This document shows positions 33,979 through 43,298 of a DNA stretch of 64,000 nucleotides, piece by piece. The notes beneath the pieces are model-generated. The model did not search any database, was not told where the DNA came from, and saw only the letters and a program-made list of their open reading frames with translations. A program made the position numbers and the translations under genes. The number at the start of each line of letters is the position of its first letter. The stretch's first letter is position 1. Source of the stretch: Aureliella sp046290675 (GTDB taxonomy: Bacteria; Planctomycetota; Planctomycetia; Pirellulales; Pirellulaceae); NCBI GenBank assembly GCA_046290675.1, contig JBKAHA010000003.1:558001-622000 (forward strand). Reading direction: 5' to 3'.

Positions 33979-35349
33979 TCAGATAACAGCAGAATCATCG
34001 TCGTCTTGGCGCGACGGAGAATCATCGGGGGAGCCGCTATCACGTTTTTGAATGTAGAGCTTGATGGGGACTTCGCCAAACGGCAAGTTATCGCGGAACA
34101 CGTTGATCAAATACCGCTGGTAACTGGGCGGAAAGCCTTGCGGCATGTTGCACATCATGATGATGGTTGGCGGCGTGGTGGCGATCTGCGAAGCGAAATA
34201 GACTTTGGGTCGGCGGTGATGGTGCAATGGCGGCTCGTGCCGTTGCATGGCGGCTTTGATCAACTTGTTGATCTTGGGCGTTGATACACGAGTCTGTGAT
34301 TGCTTGAAAAGCATTTGAGCGTGGTTGAGCAACGCTTTGACGTTCTTGCCGGATTCGCCTGTGATGAACGCGATTGGGCAGTAAGCCATCGTTGGGAAAT
34401 GCTCACGCAGGTAGCGAACCCAGCGTTCCGTCGGAACTTGTCCGGCCACTTTGTCCCACTTGTTGACGACGAAGATGCAGGGTTTGTATTGCTGTTCGAT
34501 GTAGTGAGCCAGCTGTTTGTCGACTTTGCTAATCGTCTCCGTGCAATCAAAGAATAGGACCGCGACATCGGCGCGTCGGATGCTGCGCTGGGCTCGGTGC
34601 AAGCCATAAAAGTCAATGTCTGTTCGAATACTCTTATTACGACGCAGACCCGGAGTGTCGATGGCGACGAAGCGATGCCCATCTAGATCAAAATGAACGT
34701 CGACGCTGTCGCGCGTGGTCCCAGGAACCTCACTGACGATCATTCGCTGTGCTTTGGCGAGCGTATTCACGAACGTGCTTTTGCCCACGTTGCGGCGACC
34801 AACGATCGTCAATTTCATCCGAGGATCTTCTTCTGGATCCTCTGGAGAACCCTCGGGGATTCGAGCCAGAATTTCGTCGAAGAGAACCTGCTTGTTTCGA
34901 TTCTGAAGGGTCGAGACCGGGATAAGCCAACCACAGCCAAGTTTGTGGAACTCGGCCGTCGCATTGTCCAATCCGTCATGATCGGTTTTGTTGGCGAGGA
35001 GGAGAATCGGTTTTTCGACTGGTCGCAATCGCTCCGCGACGTGTTCGTCGAGCGAAGTAAGGCCTTCTTTGGTATCCACGACGAATAGCAGTACATCGGC
35101 TTCTTCGATGCCAGCGGAGATCTGCTGTTCAACTTCCTTGGTTAGGTTATCGCTATCCTCGATCCCCATTCCACCCGTGTCGACAAGCTCAAAGAACCGG
35201 TCTTCGTGTTCGATGAGCGTCACCAACCGGTCCCGAGTGACTCCGGCCATATCGTCCACAATGGCGAGCCGGCGACCGTCGAGCCAATTGAAAATGCTGC
35301 TTTTCCCCACATTGGGGCGACCTACAATTGCGACGCGCGGTACTGCCAT
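33979..35349 (-). CDS. der: Ribosome biogenesis GTPase Der (EngA)
   Basis: This double GTPase is needed for 50S maturation. Two G domains are visible: the first with GRPNVGKSS, DTGGMG and NKTD; the second with GRRNVGKST (a less common Arg in the P-loop), PGTTRDSVDV, DTPGLR and NKWD. The C-terminal KH-like domain holds RRPKVYFASQIATTPPT and RYLINVFRDNLPFGEVPI. The 456-residue length fits. MAVPRVAIVG at 35349 is chosen; an in-frame ATG at 35358 adds three residues. Divergent from the uracil-DNA glycosylase gene. Confidence 0.96.
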   Translation of the reverse strand: MAVPRVAIVGRPNVGKSSIFNWLDGRRLAIVDDMAGVTRDRLVTLIEHEDRFFELVDTGGMGIEDSDNLTKEVEQQISAGIEEADVLLFVVDTKEGLTSLDEHVAERLRPVEKPILLLANKTDHDGLDNATAEFHKLGCGWLIPVSTLQNRNKQVLFDEILARIPEGSPEDPEEDPRMKLTIVGRRNVGKSTFVNTLAKAQRMIVSEVPGTTRDSVDVHFDLDGHRFVAIDTPGLRRNKSIRTDIDFYGLHRAQRSIRRADVAVLFFDCTETISKVDKQLAHYIEQQYKPCIFVVNKWDKVAGQVPTERWVRYLREHFPTMAYCPIAFITGESGKNVKALLNHAQMLFKQSQTRVSTPKINKLIKAAMQRHEPPLHHHRRPKVYFASQIATTPPTIIMMCNMPQGFPPSYQRYLINVFRDNLPFGEVPIKLYIQKRDSGSPDDSPSRQDDDDSAVI

Positions 35350-35637
35350 GAGGGACAACGGGACAAAGAGCGGTGGTGAGCCAGAGTTGGCGAATACATT
35401 CCTGGCGAGAAGTTTATCCTGCCTTGGAGGTTTCTTCGAGTCGCTTTTTCCTTGGTTGGCAACTGAAATCGGTACCCCTGCCCCGCCCCGGGACCGACGG
35501 GGCTATTCTGGAACGCAATATTCCGTAAGCTGGCTTGTCTAGAGCCGAGGCTCGGTGGTTGGGAGTTGGGCAATTTCCTTCTCGCTGCAGCGCCCGATCA
35601 TTGACGTTATCCGTTTCGAAGTTTCCGGTGAACACGA

Positions 35638-36501
35638 GTGGCTGATCTTACTGCCAGCGATCTTGAACGGGCCCTTGGGCAGGTACTTGAGAGGTATCGC
35701 CGTTGTGGCGTGCGTCGTTTCCATCGCAGTGAGCCGAATGCCGAGATATTGGCTAGGGTGGCGGCAGTGGCAGAATCTCAAGTCGCCACAGCCCCCGCAC
35801 CGAACGTTGCGGTAGGCCCAGATCCAGGCGGGACGCCTGTGGCCACGGCCAGGACCAAGCCATCCGTGAAAATGTCGCGAGCACCTTCAGGGCCGAGCGT
35901 GAGTCCAGGTGAATGGCAATTGCCGGTGCTTTCTGATCCAGAAAGAACGCGAGAACTTGCGGAGATCGACCAGGAAGTTCGCGATTGCCGAGCTTGTAAG
36001 GACATTGTCTCTTTCCGCCAGCAAACTGTTTTCGGAGCTGGGCCCCTGAACCCGACCGTATGTTTCATGGGCGAAGCGCCTGGCGCGGATGAGGATCGGC
36101 AAGGCGTACCGTTCGTAGGTAAGGCTGGCCAGCTCCTGACCAAGATCATTGCAGCGATGAAATTGGAGCGTGAAGAAGTTTATATTCTGAATGCACTCAA
36201 GTGTCGGCCACCGCAAAATCGTACACCGGTTCCCGAAGAGATTGAGCACTGCCGCCACTATGTGACAAGGCAGTTAGAAGTGCTACAGCCGAAGTATATT
36301 GTGTGTCTTGGCGCAGTCGCAGTTCGCTCTCTCCTCGATTCGACACTTTCGATCGGCCGGTTGCGAGGCCAGTTCCACCACTATCGTGGCGCCCAGGTTG
36401 TGGTGACCTACCATCCGTCTTACTTGCTCCGCAACGAGAGCGCGAAGCGGCTGGTCTGGGAAGACATGAAGATGCTGATGGCAGAAATGGGGATCAGCTA
36501 A
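35638..36501 (+). CDS. Uracil-DNA glycosylase, family 4 (UDGa, 4Fe-4S)
   Basis: It removes uracil from DNA in base-excision repair. The four cluster ligands are visible: C117 and C120 (CRAC), C189 (LKCRPP) and C205 (EHCRHY). Motif 1 is GEAPGADEDRQGVPFVGKAG (from 145) and motif 3 is HPSYLLRN near the C-terminus. The first 95 residues are an Ala/Pro-rich extension typical of planctomycete members. The start is GTG at 35638 (MADLTASDLE). It is 40 bp from the convergent deacetylase gene. Confidence 0.92.
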   Translation: MADLTASDLERALGQVLERYRRCGVRRFHRSEPNAEILARVAAVAESQVATAPAPNVAVGPDPGGTPVATARTKPSVKMSRAPSGPSVSPGEWQLPVLSDPERTRELAEIDQEVRDCRACKDIVSFRQQTVFGAGPLNPTVCFMGEAPGADEDRQGVPFVGKAGQLLTKIIAAMKLEREEVYILNALKCRPPQNRTPVPEEIEHCRHYVTRQLEVLQPKYIVCLGAVAVRSLLDSTLSIGRLRGQFHHYRGAQVVVTYHPSYLLRNESAKRLVWEDMKMLMAEMGIS

Positions 36502-36541
36502 ACAGTCGTATGGAGGCAGTGCTTCCAGTTGGATTCTTTCG

Positions 36542-37501
36542 TTATTTCTGGCTCTCGGGCATGCTTTGGTATAGCGTGTCGACGTGAACATCGACGGATT
36601 CCGGCAGGTGCTGCAAGTGGTATCCGCCCTCCAGCAGGCTGACCAGCTTGCCTTCGCAGTACGCATTCGCGACGTCTCGAACTTGCCGAGTCAATTTCGC
36701 GAAATCACCGCTTTCAAGGCATAGGCCGCCTACCGGGTCTTCGCGATGGGCATCGAAGCCGGCACTTAGAAGAATGAGCTCGGGTTTCACTTTCGCTGCG
36801 ATCTGATCTAAACCGCTTTGGAATCGATCGAAGAACTGTTGTTTAAGAATGCCAGCAGTGACAGGACAGTTAAGCGTCCAGCCTAGTCCCCTGCGGGTAC
36901 CCGTCTCCGTTTGGGATCCAGTTCCTGGGTAGAATGGGCTACGGTGAATCGAGTAGAAACCAACTCGGTCTGATTCGTAAAATGCATCTTGCGTTCCGTT
37001 TCCGTGGTGTACGTCCCAGTCCACGATGAGCACTCGGGCTAGTCCCGCTGATAGGGCTGCTTCGGCGGCGACGGCGACGTTGTTGAGTACACAGAACCCC
37101 ATTGGCCCACTGGGTAAGGCATGGTGTCCCGGTGGGCGTATCGCGCAGAATGCAGTGGAAGATTCGCCGCGGATCACGCGTTGGACGGCATCGGTTGATG
37201 CGCCGGCACCATTGAGTGCGGCTCGCCATGTGCCTGGGCAAACGTAGGTGTCGGATTCAACTTGGCCAGCATCGCTCTTACACCAATTTTCTAGTTGCTG
37301 GATGTACTCCTGCGAATGGACGCGAGTGAGTTGTTCGGGCTGAGCGAGACCCCAATTCGGGCAGGTACATTTTTCAGTCCACGACGGCTGGCCGTCGGTT
37401 CCCTCTCTCAGGGTCGCGTTGACGTTCTCGATACGAGCAATGCATTCGGGATGGCTTCCGGTATCGTGTTGAAGGAAAGAGTCGCTTAGGTAGAGCAGCA
37501 T
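36542..37501 (-). CDS. Histone-deacetylase-superfamily amidohydrolase
   Basis: A 319-residue zinc-dependent deacetylase of the HDAC/AcuC/acetylpolyamine amidohydrolase superfamily. Diagnostic motifs: HDTGSHPECIARI at the N-terminus, AIRPPGHHA (tandem catalytic His), DWDVHHGNGTQDAFY (zinc ligands Asp and His), ILLSAGFDAHREDP (zinc Asp), and LLEGGYHLQHL. Substrate in bacteria could be acetylated polyamines, acetoin-pathway proteins or other acyl-lysines; the sequence does not decide. Convergent with udg, divergent from the kinase gene at 37774. Confidence 0.92.
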   Translation of the reverse strand: MLLYLSDSFLQHDTGSHPECIARIENVNATLREGTDGQPSWTEKCTCPNWGLAQPEQLTRVHSQEYIQQLENWCKSDAGQVESDTYVCPGTWRAALNGAGASTDAVQRVIRGESSTAFCAIRPPGHHALPSGPMGFCVLNNVAVAAEAALSAGLARVLIVDWDVHHGNGTQDAFYESDRVGFYSIHRSPFYPGTGSQTETGTRRGLGWTLNCPVTAGILKQQFFDRFQSGLDQIAAKVKPELILLSAGFDAHREDPVGGLCLESGDFAKLTRQVRDVANAYCEGKLVSLLEGGYHLQHLPESVDVHVDTLYQSMPESQK

Positions 37502-37773
37502 GGAAGCACTTTAATGGATTGCGCAACGATGAGAACGAAAGGTCTCAGGAAACTTGACGGTAAAAAGGCCTGGGCCAGTCAATAACCGTGTGTGGTAGAT
37601 ACTGTATTCCTGCCTAGCCCACAAAAATCAAGTAGACTTAAATCGACAAACCGACTCCACGGACGCAATTCCTCTGCCCAAACTTGAATTCGATTGGTAT
37701 TCGTCAATTCGGATAAAGCATACGGCTAAAGGCGCCAATTTCTCGAGTCGGGCGGACTGCCAATTGATCTCGG

Positions 37774-39783
37774 ATGTTTTTGCCAATGAGTGACCCGGAA
37801 TTCGATTACCTGGGGCCCTATCGGGTTGAGAAGACTCTCGGCCGTGGCGGCATGGGGACGGTTTATCTTGGGGTTCATGCAAAAACATCGGAAGTCGTCG
37901 CAATCAAAGTCATCGCGGCAGGGGTTGCAAACCAGGTACGGTTCCGCAGACGTTTTGAGGCCGAGATTCGGACGCTTCAGAAGCTGAAGCATCCCAATAT
38001 TGTTTCTCTGCAAGGCGTCGGCGAAGAACGCGGCTTGCTTTTCTACACCATGGAATATGTCGATGGTCAGTCCTTGCATGACCATCTTCGGCATCATACT
38101 AGGTTGCCCTGGGAGGATGTCGTTGAAGTTGGTGTGCAGGTGACCGCAGCGTTGAAGCACGCCCATGACTTAGGCATCATTCACCGCGATCTTAAGCCGG
38201 CGAATCTAATGTTGAATTCGGACGGCGTGATCAAGCTGACCGATTTCGGGATTGCGAAACTGTTCGGTTCGGCCGATATGACTGCAGCGGGGGCGGTGAT
38301 CGGCACGGCGGATTACATGCCTCCAGAGCAGGCCGAGGGTAAGGGCGTCACCGCGAAGAGCGATTTGTATGGACTGGGTAGCGTGCTCTACGCGCTGCTC
38401 TGCGGCAAGCCTCCGTTCACGGGTAAGAGTGTCCCCGAAGTCCTTTATGCGGTTCGCTACAACCCGGTGCCAAGTATTGATCAGCGAGTTGAGGACGTTC
38501 CCCAAGCGCTTTCGGAGTTGATTCACGATCTCCTGGAAAAGAGTCCGAGCAAACGACCCCCGACCACGTTGGTCGTGCGCAATCGGCTTCTTTCGATCCA
38601 GAAAGGAATGGAGCGGATTGTTGAATCGGGGGAGCACCCCAAGTCGAAAACGAGCTTGGGGACGGGCGGCACCGTAGCGACACAGCTAACTTCCCTGGAC
38701 CTCTCGGACGTCGACGACGAAGAGTTGAAGATGACCGATGTTTCGGACCAGAATGAGCATAGCGAAACTCCGCTAAGCGCCGATGAGTCGATTCGGGACG
38801 GGAACGACACTCACGAGCAGAAGACAATGCTCGCGCCGCGAGACGGGCTTCCGTTCGAACCCGGAGACCAAACACCAACGGCCTTTGCAGGGAGCGGCGT
38901 CTCGGATGAGTTGCCTCTCTCTGGGACTGAAAATCCTCTTTCCGACGAAGACGCGATTGTTACGGGCGACAAGCCAAGCGAGGAGAAGCTCAGCGAGGCG
39001 AAAAGTGAGACTTCGGTTGGACCGTTGACGAGCGGAGGGCCGTCTCACTACACACCCGCTTCCGAGTATAGCGAACCTGAATACGAGCGAACTCCTGTCG
39101 CCGCTGCCGCGGAGCCCTCGTCGCTACTTCAATACGCGTCCATTGCCGGAATTGTGGCGGTGTTGTTAGGGAGCATTTCCTTTGCGTGGTGGATGCTGCA
39201 GCCAAAGGGAGTCGATGAACTGTATGCCGATATTGTGGCAGCCGTGGACTCAGGAGATGACGGGAGGTTTCTGCTTGCTCGAGACCAAGTCGAAGAATTC
39301 CTGACGCGTTTCCCGTCGGACGAACGAGCTGTCGAAGTGGAAGGGTTGCGAGATGAAATTGAATTGAGCCGCTGGACTCGGATTCTGCGAAGACGCGCAA
39401 CACGCAGTGGAACAGAGAAAAGGTTGACAGCCATGGAGCAGGCATTTTTGGACTGCATCGACTCTCGAGAAAAGAACGAGCCCGACACTGAGTCCAAGTT
39501 GAATGCTTTCCTCGCTTTGTTCGAGTCGAAGGAGGAACTGTCCTCGAGCGAACGGAATCTCGTCGACTTAGCCCAGTATGCTCGCAACAATTTACAACGA
39601 GTTGAGCGAAAAGCGAATCCAGCTCTTGAAGAATTGGAGTCGCTTATTTCGGACGCTGAAGCGAATCGTGAAGGCGAGGGGCTGAAGGATTTCTACAATG
39701 AGATCTTGCTACTGTACTCGGATAAGGAATGGGCGGCGGAACAGATCCAGCGAATCCGGAAGAAGCTAGAAACGGAGTTCTAG
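37774..39783 (+). CDS. Membrane-anchored serine/threonine protein kinase
   Basis: A second Hanks-type kinase (669 residues). Kinase domain residues 15-280: LGRGGMGTVY (22-31), K45 in AIKVI, HRDLKPAN (137-144), TDFG (156-159) and MPPEQ (182-186). An acidic Ser/Thr-rich juxtamembrane region (about 290-445) leads to one transmembrane helix (about 449-474, ASIAGIVAVLLGSISFAWWM) and a helical extracytoplasmic tail. ATG 37774 and ATG 37786 are both possible. Its stop is 1 nt from the start of the glycosyltransferase gene, and MurJ overlaps that in turn, so the three are translationally coupled. Regulation of surface glycan export is a reasonable inference. Confidence 0.9.
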   Translation: MFLPMSDPEFDYLGPYRVEKTLGRGGMGTVYLGVHAKTSEVVAIKVIAAGVANQVRFRRRFEAEIRTLQKLKHPNIVSLQGVGEERGLLFYTMEYVDGQSLHDHLRHHTRLPWEDVVEVGVQVTAALKHAHDLGIIHRDLKPANLMLNSDGVIKLTDFGIAKLFGSADMTAAGAVIGTADYMPPEQAEGKGVTAKSDLYGLGSVLYALLCGKPPFTGKSVPEVLYAVRYNPVPSIDQRVEDVPQALSELIHDLLEKSPSKRPPTTLVVRNRLLSIQKGMERIVESGEHPKSKTSLGTGGTVATQLTSLDLSDVDDEELKMTDVSDQNEHSETPLSADESIRDGNDTHEQKTMLAPRDGLPFEPGDQTPTAFAGSGVSDELPLSGTENPLSDEDAIVTGDKPSEEKLSEAKSETSVGPLTSGGPSHYTPASEYSEPEYERTPVAAAAEPSSLLQYASIAGIVAVLLGSISFAWWMLQPKGVDELYADIVAAVDSGDDGRFLLARDQVEEFLTRFPSDERAVEVEGLRDEIELSRWTRILRRRATRSGTEKRLTAMEQAFLDCIDSREKNEPDTESKLNAFLALFESKEELSSSERNLVDLAQYARNNLQRVERKANPALEELESLISDAEANREGEGLKDFYNEILLLYSDKEWAAEQIQRIRKKLETEF

Positions 39784-39784
39784 A

Positions 39785-41005
39785 TTGACCCACTCATTGC
39801 TTTGCTGCAGTGGCTCATTGGAAGGAGGCGGCAGCGAGAGACAGCTTTGGCAGTTAGCCAATGGAGTTGACCGTGCGCAGTTCCTTCCAAGCGTCTATTT
39901 GCTGTATCGTAGAGGAAGGTATCTTCGCGAGTTGGCTGGCGATGTTGAGGTGCTAGACTTCTGGTCGAATTACGATCCCGACCGATTCTTCGTCGGGCAA
40001 GCCCATCGCGAGCAGGTAAAACACCTACAGGCGACGATTCAGCAGCAACGATTCGATATCGTTTACGACCGCACCTTTCATATGACTCTGGTGACCGCAC
40101 CTGCATGTCGGCGCGCCAGCGTTCCCCGGGTATCGGCGATCGTGAGTCCACCCAGCTTGGATTTTGCTCGAAGTCCAGAACGCTTTCGATTTCTCAAAAA
40201 GTGGATTCTAAGCCGGGCTTACCGAGATGAACACGCTTTGGTTGTGACGGTCAGCGACGCGGTGGCCGTTGATGCGGCCGAGTACTATCGGTTGGACCGT
40301 CGGCGAATCCAGGTCGTACCCAGTCCAGTGGATACGGAGTTGGTCCGTCGGTTGGCAACGGAAGAAACGGACCAGGGAAGTGGATTTGAGCCCGATTCTC
40401 CAATGTTCAATATCTGTGTCGTTGGCAGGTTGTCCGAAGAGAAAGGGCAACGTGATGCGATCCAAGCCTTCGCGAAGTTCGTACAAAGCAATAGCGTCGA
40501 GTTTCAAAGTCGCTTCGCAGCGCTGCATATTGTCGGTGACGGACCGATGCGAGGTGAATTGGAGTTGTTTGCGAGCGAGCTCGGTGTAGGAGCCGAGGTC
40601 CATTTTCACGGGTTCCTAGAAAATCCGTATCCGATCATGCGAGCCTGCGATCTGTTGCTCCTGCCCAGTCTCTATGAAGGTCTTCCCAATGTCGTGCTTG
40701 AAGCAATGGCATTGGAAAAGCCTTTGCTAGTCACACGCTGCAGTGGCACCTTAGAAGGGATTCTGACGCAAGCTGGCCTCGCCCCGCACGAAGCTCACTT
40801 GGTGACTGTCGGCGATTTTGATGCGATGGCCCAGGGGATCCGAGTTGTTTTCGAGCAGATGAAGCAAGTTGGACGAGTTCCCGTGGCAGATGCACTCACC
40901 TACGTCGAGTTGCACCACGGGATGAAACGCTGGCTTGGTCAAATGGAAGAGATCTTCGCAGGGCAATTGAAAAAGTCCCCTGCTCCGCCGAGGCGAGCGG
41001 TATGA
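39785..41005 (+). CDS. GT4-family glycosyltransferase
   Basis: A GT-B fold transferase of 406 residues. The N-terminal acceptor domain begins SLEGGGSERQLWQLAN; the C-terminal domain has FNICVVGRLSEEKGQ, ALHIVGDGPMRGELE, VHFHGFLENP and the nucleotide-sugar EX7E-type motif in LPSLYEGLPNVVLEAMAL. The start is TTG at 39785, one base after the kinase stop; no in-frame ATG lies close enough upstream. It overlaps the flippase gene by 4 bp (ATGA). It probably builds a lipid-linked surface glycan. Confidence 0.9.
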   Translation: MTHSLLCCSGSLEGGGSERQLWQLANGVDRAQFLPSVYLLYRRGRYLRELAGDVEVLDFWSNYDPDRFFVGQAHREQVKHLQATIQQQRFDIVYDRTFHMTLVTAPACRRASVPRVSAIVSPPSLDFARSPERFRFLKKWILSRAYRDEHALVVTVSDAVAVDAAEYYRLDRRRIQVVPSPVDTELVRRLATEETDQGSGFEPDSPMFNICVVGRLSEEKGQRDAIQAFAKFVQSNSVEFQSRFAALHIVGDGPMRGELELFASELGVGAEVHFHGFLENPYPIMRACDLLLLPSLYEGLPNVVLEAMALEKPLLVTRCSGTLEGILTQAGLAPHEAHLVTVGDFDAMAQGIRVVFEQMKQVGRVPVADALTYVELHHGMKRWLGQMEEIFAGQLKKSPAPPRRAV

Positions 41006-42519
41006 GTCCACCGCATCGAACTGGCCTCAATCTGGCGATCGTCTCCGTAGCATCTCTAGTTCAGATCGCGAATCAGTTTCTGTTCTTAAAACTGAATGCG
41101 TATTTGTTTGGCGTTACGGATGCAACAGATTCGCTCTTCTACGCACTAACGCTCGCTTCCGCAGTCGCCGCGATGCTGAGCGGTGCGATTTCGTACGTTT
41201 TGATTCCGGATTTGGTGGCTAAGTTCGAGCAAGGGGAAGATCGTAGTGGTTGGGGGCTAGCAACATTTGCAGCGTTGGTGACGCTTTCGATTTCAGGCGT
41301 TACTTCCGCTATGACGGCTTGGTACGCATTGCCGGTCTGTCGGCTATTGCACGCCGAGGCGTACCCGGGGCAATATGTTCAGGAAGCAGGATTCCTGCAG
41401 GTTTTGTGCATACAGATCGTGCTGCTCGGGATGATCAGCTGGGCGCAGGCGGTTCTGCACAGTCGACACCAGTTTTTCTGGGCCGCGTCAGGTGGCGTCG
41501 TAGGTACAGCGCTCCAATTGCTGTTGTTGCTTGCGATTGGCGGCCAAGACGTTGGCGCGATTGCCTGGGCCATTGTTTTCGGGTCGGCGATTAGTCTCGC
41601 GCTACATCTGATTCCGATCGTCCGGCACTTGCGATTGCCAATTGTTGACGCCGCCAATCTGTGGCGACTTTTTGGGGCCACGTGGCCTTTATTGCTGGGT
41701 TCACTGTTTCAACGTGTTGAGCCACTCTTTAGCCAGACCTGGGCATCCACATTGGACGAAGGGACACGGTCGCATTTACATTATTCCACTCGAATTCTGA
41801 CGGCGCTGCTTACCTTGGGAACCAGTAGTTTGTCGCTGGTAGCATTCCCTCAACTGGCCGGGCGTTTTGCCAATGAAGGGCCTGAAGGATTTGGTGATCA
41901 TTTCTCGCTTTGCGCGAGAAGAATGGCACTCATTATTGTCCCCATCTTGATTGGAGTCTCGGTGTTCGCCCCTTGGATCGTTGGCGACCTTCTCGCGGAT
42001 GGCCAGTACTCTGAGGAAGATGCGGCTACTTTGGCTCAATTGGTCGTGTTGATGATGGGACTGTTCTTAGGCGCGAGCATAGCCGAAATCGTTTCGCGAG
42101 GCTTTTACGTTCTGGGGGATACAAGGACGCCGACTGTCATTGGAGTCATTTGTTTGGCCCTATGCCTCGTGATTCGCTACTATTTGTTTCGCTGGGGAGG
42201 CGTTGAGGGACTCGCAATCGGCATCTCGATCTACTTCGTGGTGACCGCTGCAGTGCTGACGTTCGCACTCCGACGCAGGATTAACGTGCCTATTTTGTCC
42301 GGCTTAACGTCTCCACTGATTCAAAGCGTGATTGCAGCTACTGTTGCGTGCCTTGTCTGCTATCTTGTGTACCGCTTCGGATTAGGGACATGGGCTGCAG
42401 GTCCAGTCGGCGTGCTGGTGTACTCGATTGGATTGCTGTGTATGAAGAACGAGGATGCGCTGCGTGCCTATCGGGCTGCGGTCCTTCGCGTGGGACTGCT
42501 TACCCGGCGTGCGGGATAA
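41002..42519 (+). CDS. MurJ/MviN-like lipid-linked glycan flippase
   Basis: A 505-residue polytopic protein of the MOP exporter superfamily with about 13-14 hydrophobic helices. Typical MviN features: LAIVSVASLVQIANQFLFLK at the N-terminus, the GVTDATDSLFYALTLASAV segment (DAxxxA), GAISYVLIPDL, RVEPLFSQTWAS, and STRILTALLTLGTSSLSLVA. It could be the lipid II flippase MurJ or a paralogue for another polyprenyl-linked glycan; coupling to a GT4 transferase favours the second. It overlaps the transferase gene by 4 bp. Confidence 0.85.
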   Translation: MSPPHRTGLNLAIVSVASLVQIANQFLFLKLNAYLFGVTDATDSLFYALTLASAVAAMLSGAISYVLIPDLVAKFEQGEDRSGWGLATFAALVTLSISGVTSAMTAWYALPVCRLLHAEAYPGQYVQEAGFLQVLCIQIVLLGMISWAQAVLHSRHQFFWAASGGVVGTALQLLLLLAIGGQDVGAIAWAIVFGSAISLALHLIPIVRHLRLPIVDAANLWRLFGATWPLLLGSLFQRVEPLFSQTWASTLDEGTRSHLHYSTRILTALLTLGTSSLSLVAFPQLAGRFANEGPEGFGDHFSLCARRMALIIVPILIGVSVFAPWIVGDLLADGQYSEEDAATLAQLVVLMMGLFLGASIAEIVSRGFYVLGDTRTPTVIGVICLALCLVIRYYLFRWGGVEGLAIGISIYFVVTAAVLTFALRRRINVPILSGLTSPLIQSVIAATVACLVCYLVYRFGLGTWAAGPVGVLVYSIGLLCMKNEDALRAYRAAVLRVGLLTRRAG

Positions 42520-42620
42520 GGAGCATTGCCCTTTTTTGCAGGACGACGGGATGAGAGCGGATTTGCAGAAGCGAGCAGGTTTGATCGAGTAGAACATGGG
42601 TTGTAGGTGGTATTGGATAC

Positions 42621-43298
42621 GTGACTGAATCTTCCGAGTGCCTCGAAATGAACTGCGAAGGGTTGGGGCCCGAGCAGGTCGCTGCCGAAATCCGGCGGCA
42701 GGCAGAGTTGGTGCAAGAGGGACAGACTTGTCGCCTGGTTTCCCTGAACGCAGAGAGCGTTGGCGTTGGCGCGGCTTTTGAAACTGAAGCAGCTTTTGCT
42801 GTTGCGGGTAGCGTAGGCGATTATTGCTGCATGCTAAACCAAGGCGCTGATTGGGAGGTTGAAGGAGATGTCGGGCATTGCCTCGGGCACTCGACGCATT
42901 CTGGACGTGTCCTTGTACGTGGTACTGCTGGTGATCTTGTTGGGGCATTCTCTTTGGGCGGATTTGTGGCCGTGCTAGGGAGAGCTGGCAACTTTTGCGG
43001 TTACGCCCTGGATGGTGGTGAGGTGCTGATTCGAAGTGTCGTAGGCGATGCGGCGGGCGCGTCGATGCGTGGCGGTGTCCTTGTCCTCGCCAATGGAGCT
43101 GGCGAGCACTTAGGGCGTGGGATGGAAGGTGGAGTTATCTTTCTGCGTGGCCAGGCCAAATCGGTGGCTGATGAAGTGCGCATGGTGCGGATCAAAGATG
43201 CGGATGCATTGCGTTTGAGCCTATTGCTCGCCCGGGCTGGCATTAGTGGTGATGCCAAAGAGTTTCGGCTCTACATGCCGCGAAAGAAGGGGAAGTAG
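42621..43298 (+). CDS. GXGXG-repeat protein (glutamate synthase alpha C-terminal-like)
   Basis: A 225-residue protein built of beta-helix repeats spaced about 19-20 residues: GDVGHCLG, GTAGDLVG, GRAGNFCG, SVVGDAAG and GAGEHLG, the GXGXG pattern of the glutamate synthase large-subunit C-terminal domain. Stand-alone forms are known as MgsB/GlxC (N-methylglutamate synthase-type), and a related fold occurs in FhcC. The short spacing between helix and C-terminal RLYMPRKKGK is closer to MgsB/GlxC. Start GTG 42621. Its stop is followed directly by the ATG of the FMN-barrel-like gene, so they should act together. Confidence 0.8.
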   Translation: MTESSECLEMNCEGLGPEQVAAEIRRQAELVQEGQTCRLVSLNAESVGVGAAFETEAAFAVAGSVGDYCCMLNQGADWEVEGDVGHCLGHSTHSGRVLVRGTAGDLVGAFSLGGFVAVLGRAGNFCGYALDGGEVLIRSVVGDAAGASMRGGVLVLANGAGEHLGRGMEGGVIFLRGQAKSVADEVRMVRIKDADALRLSLLLARAGISGDAKEFRLYMPRKKGK

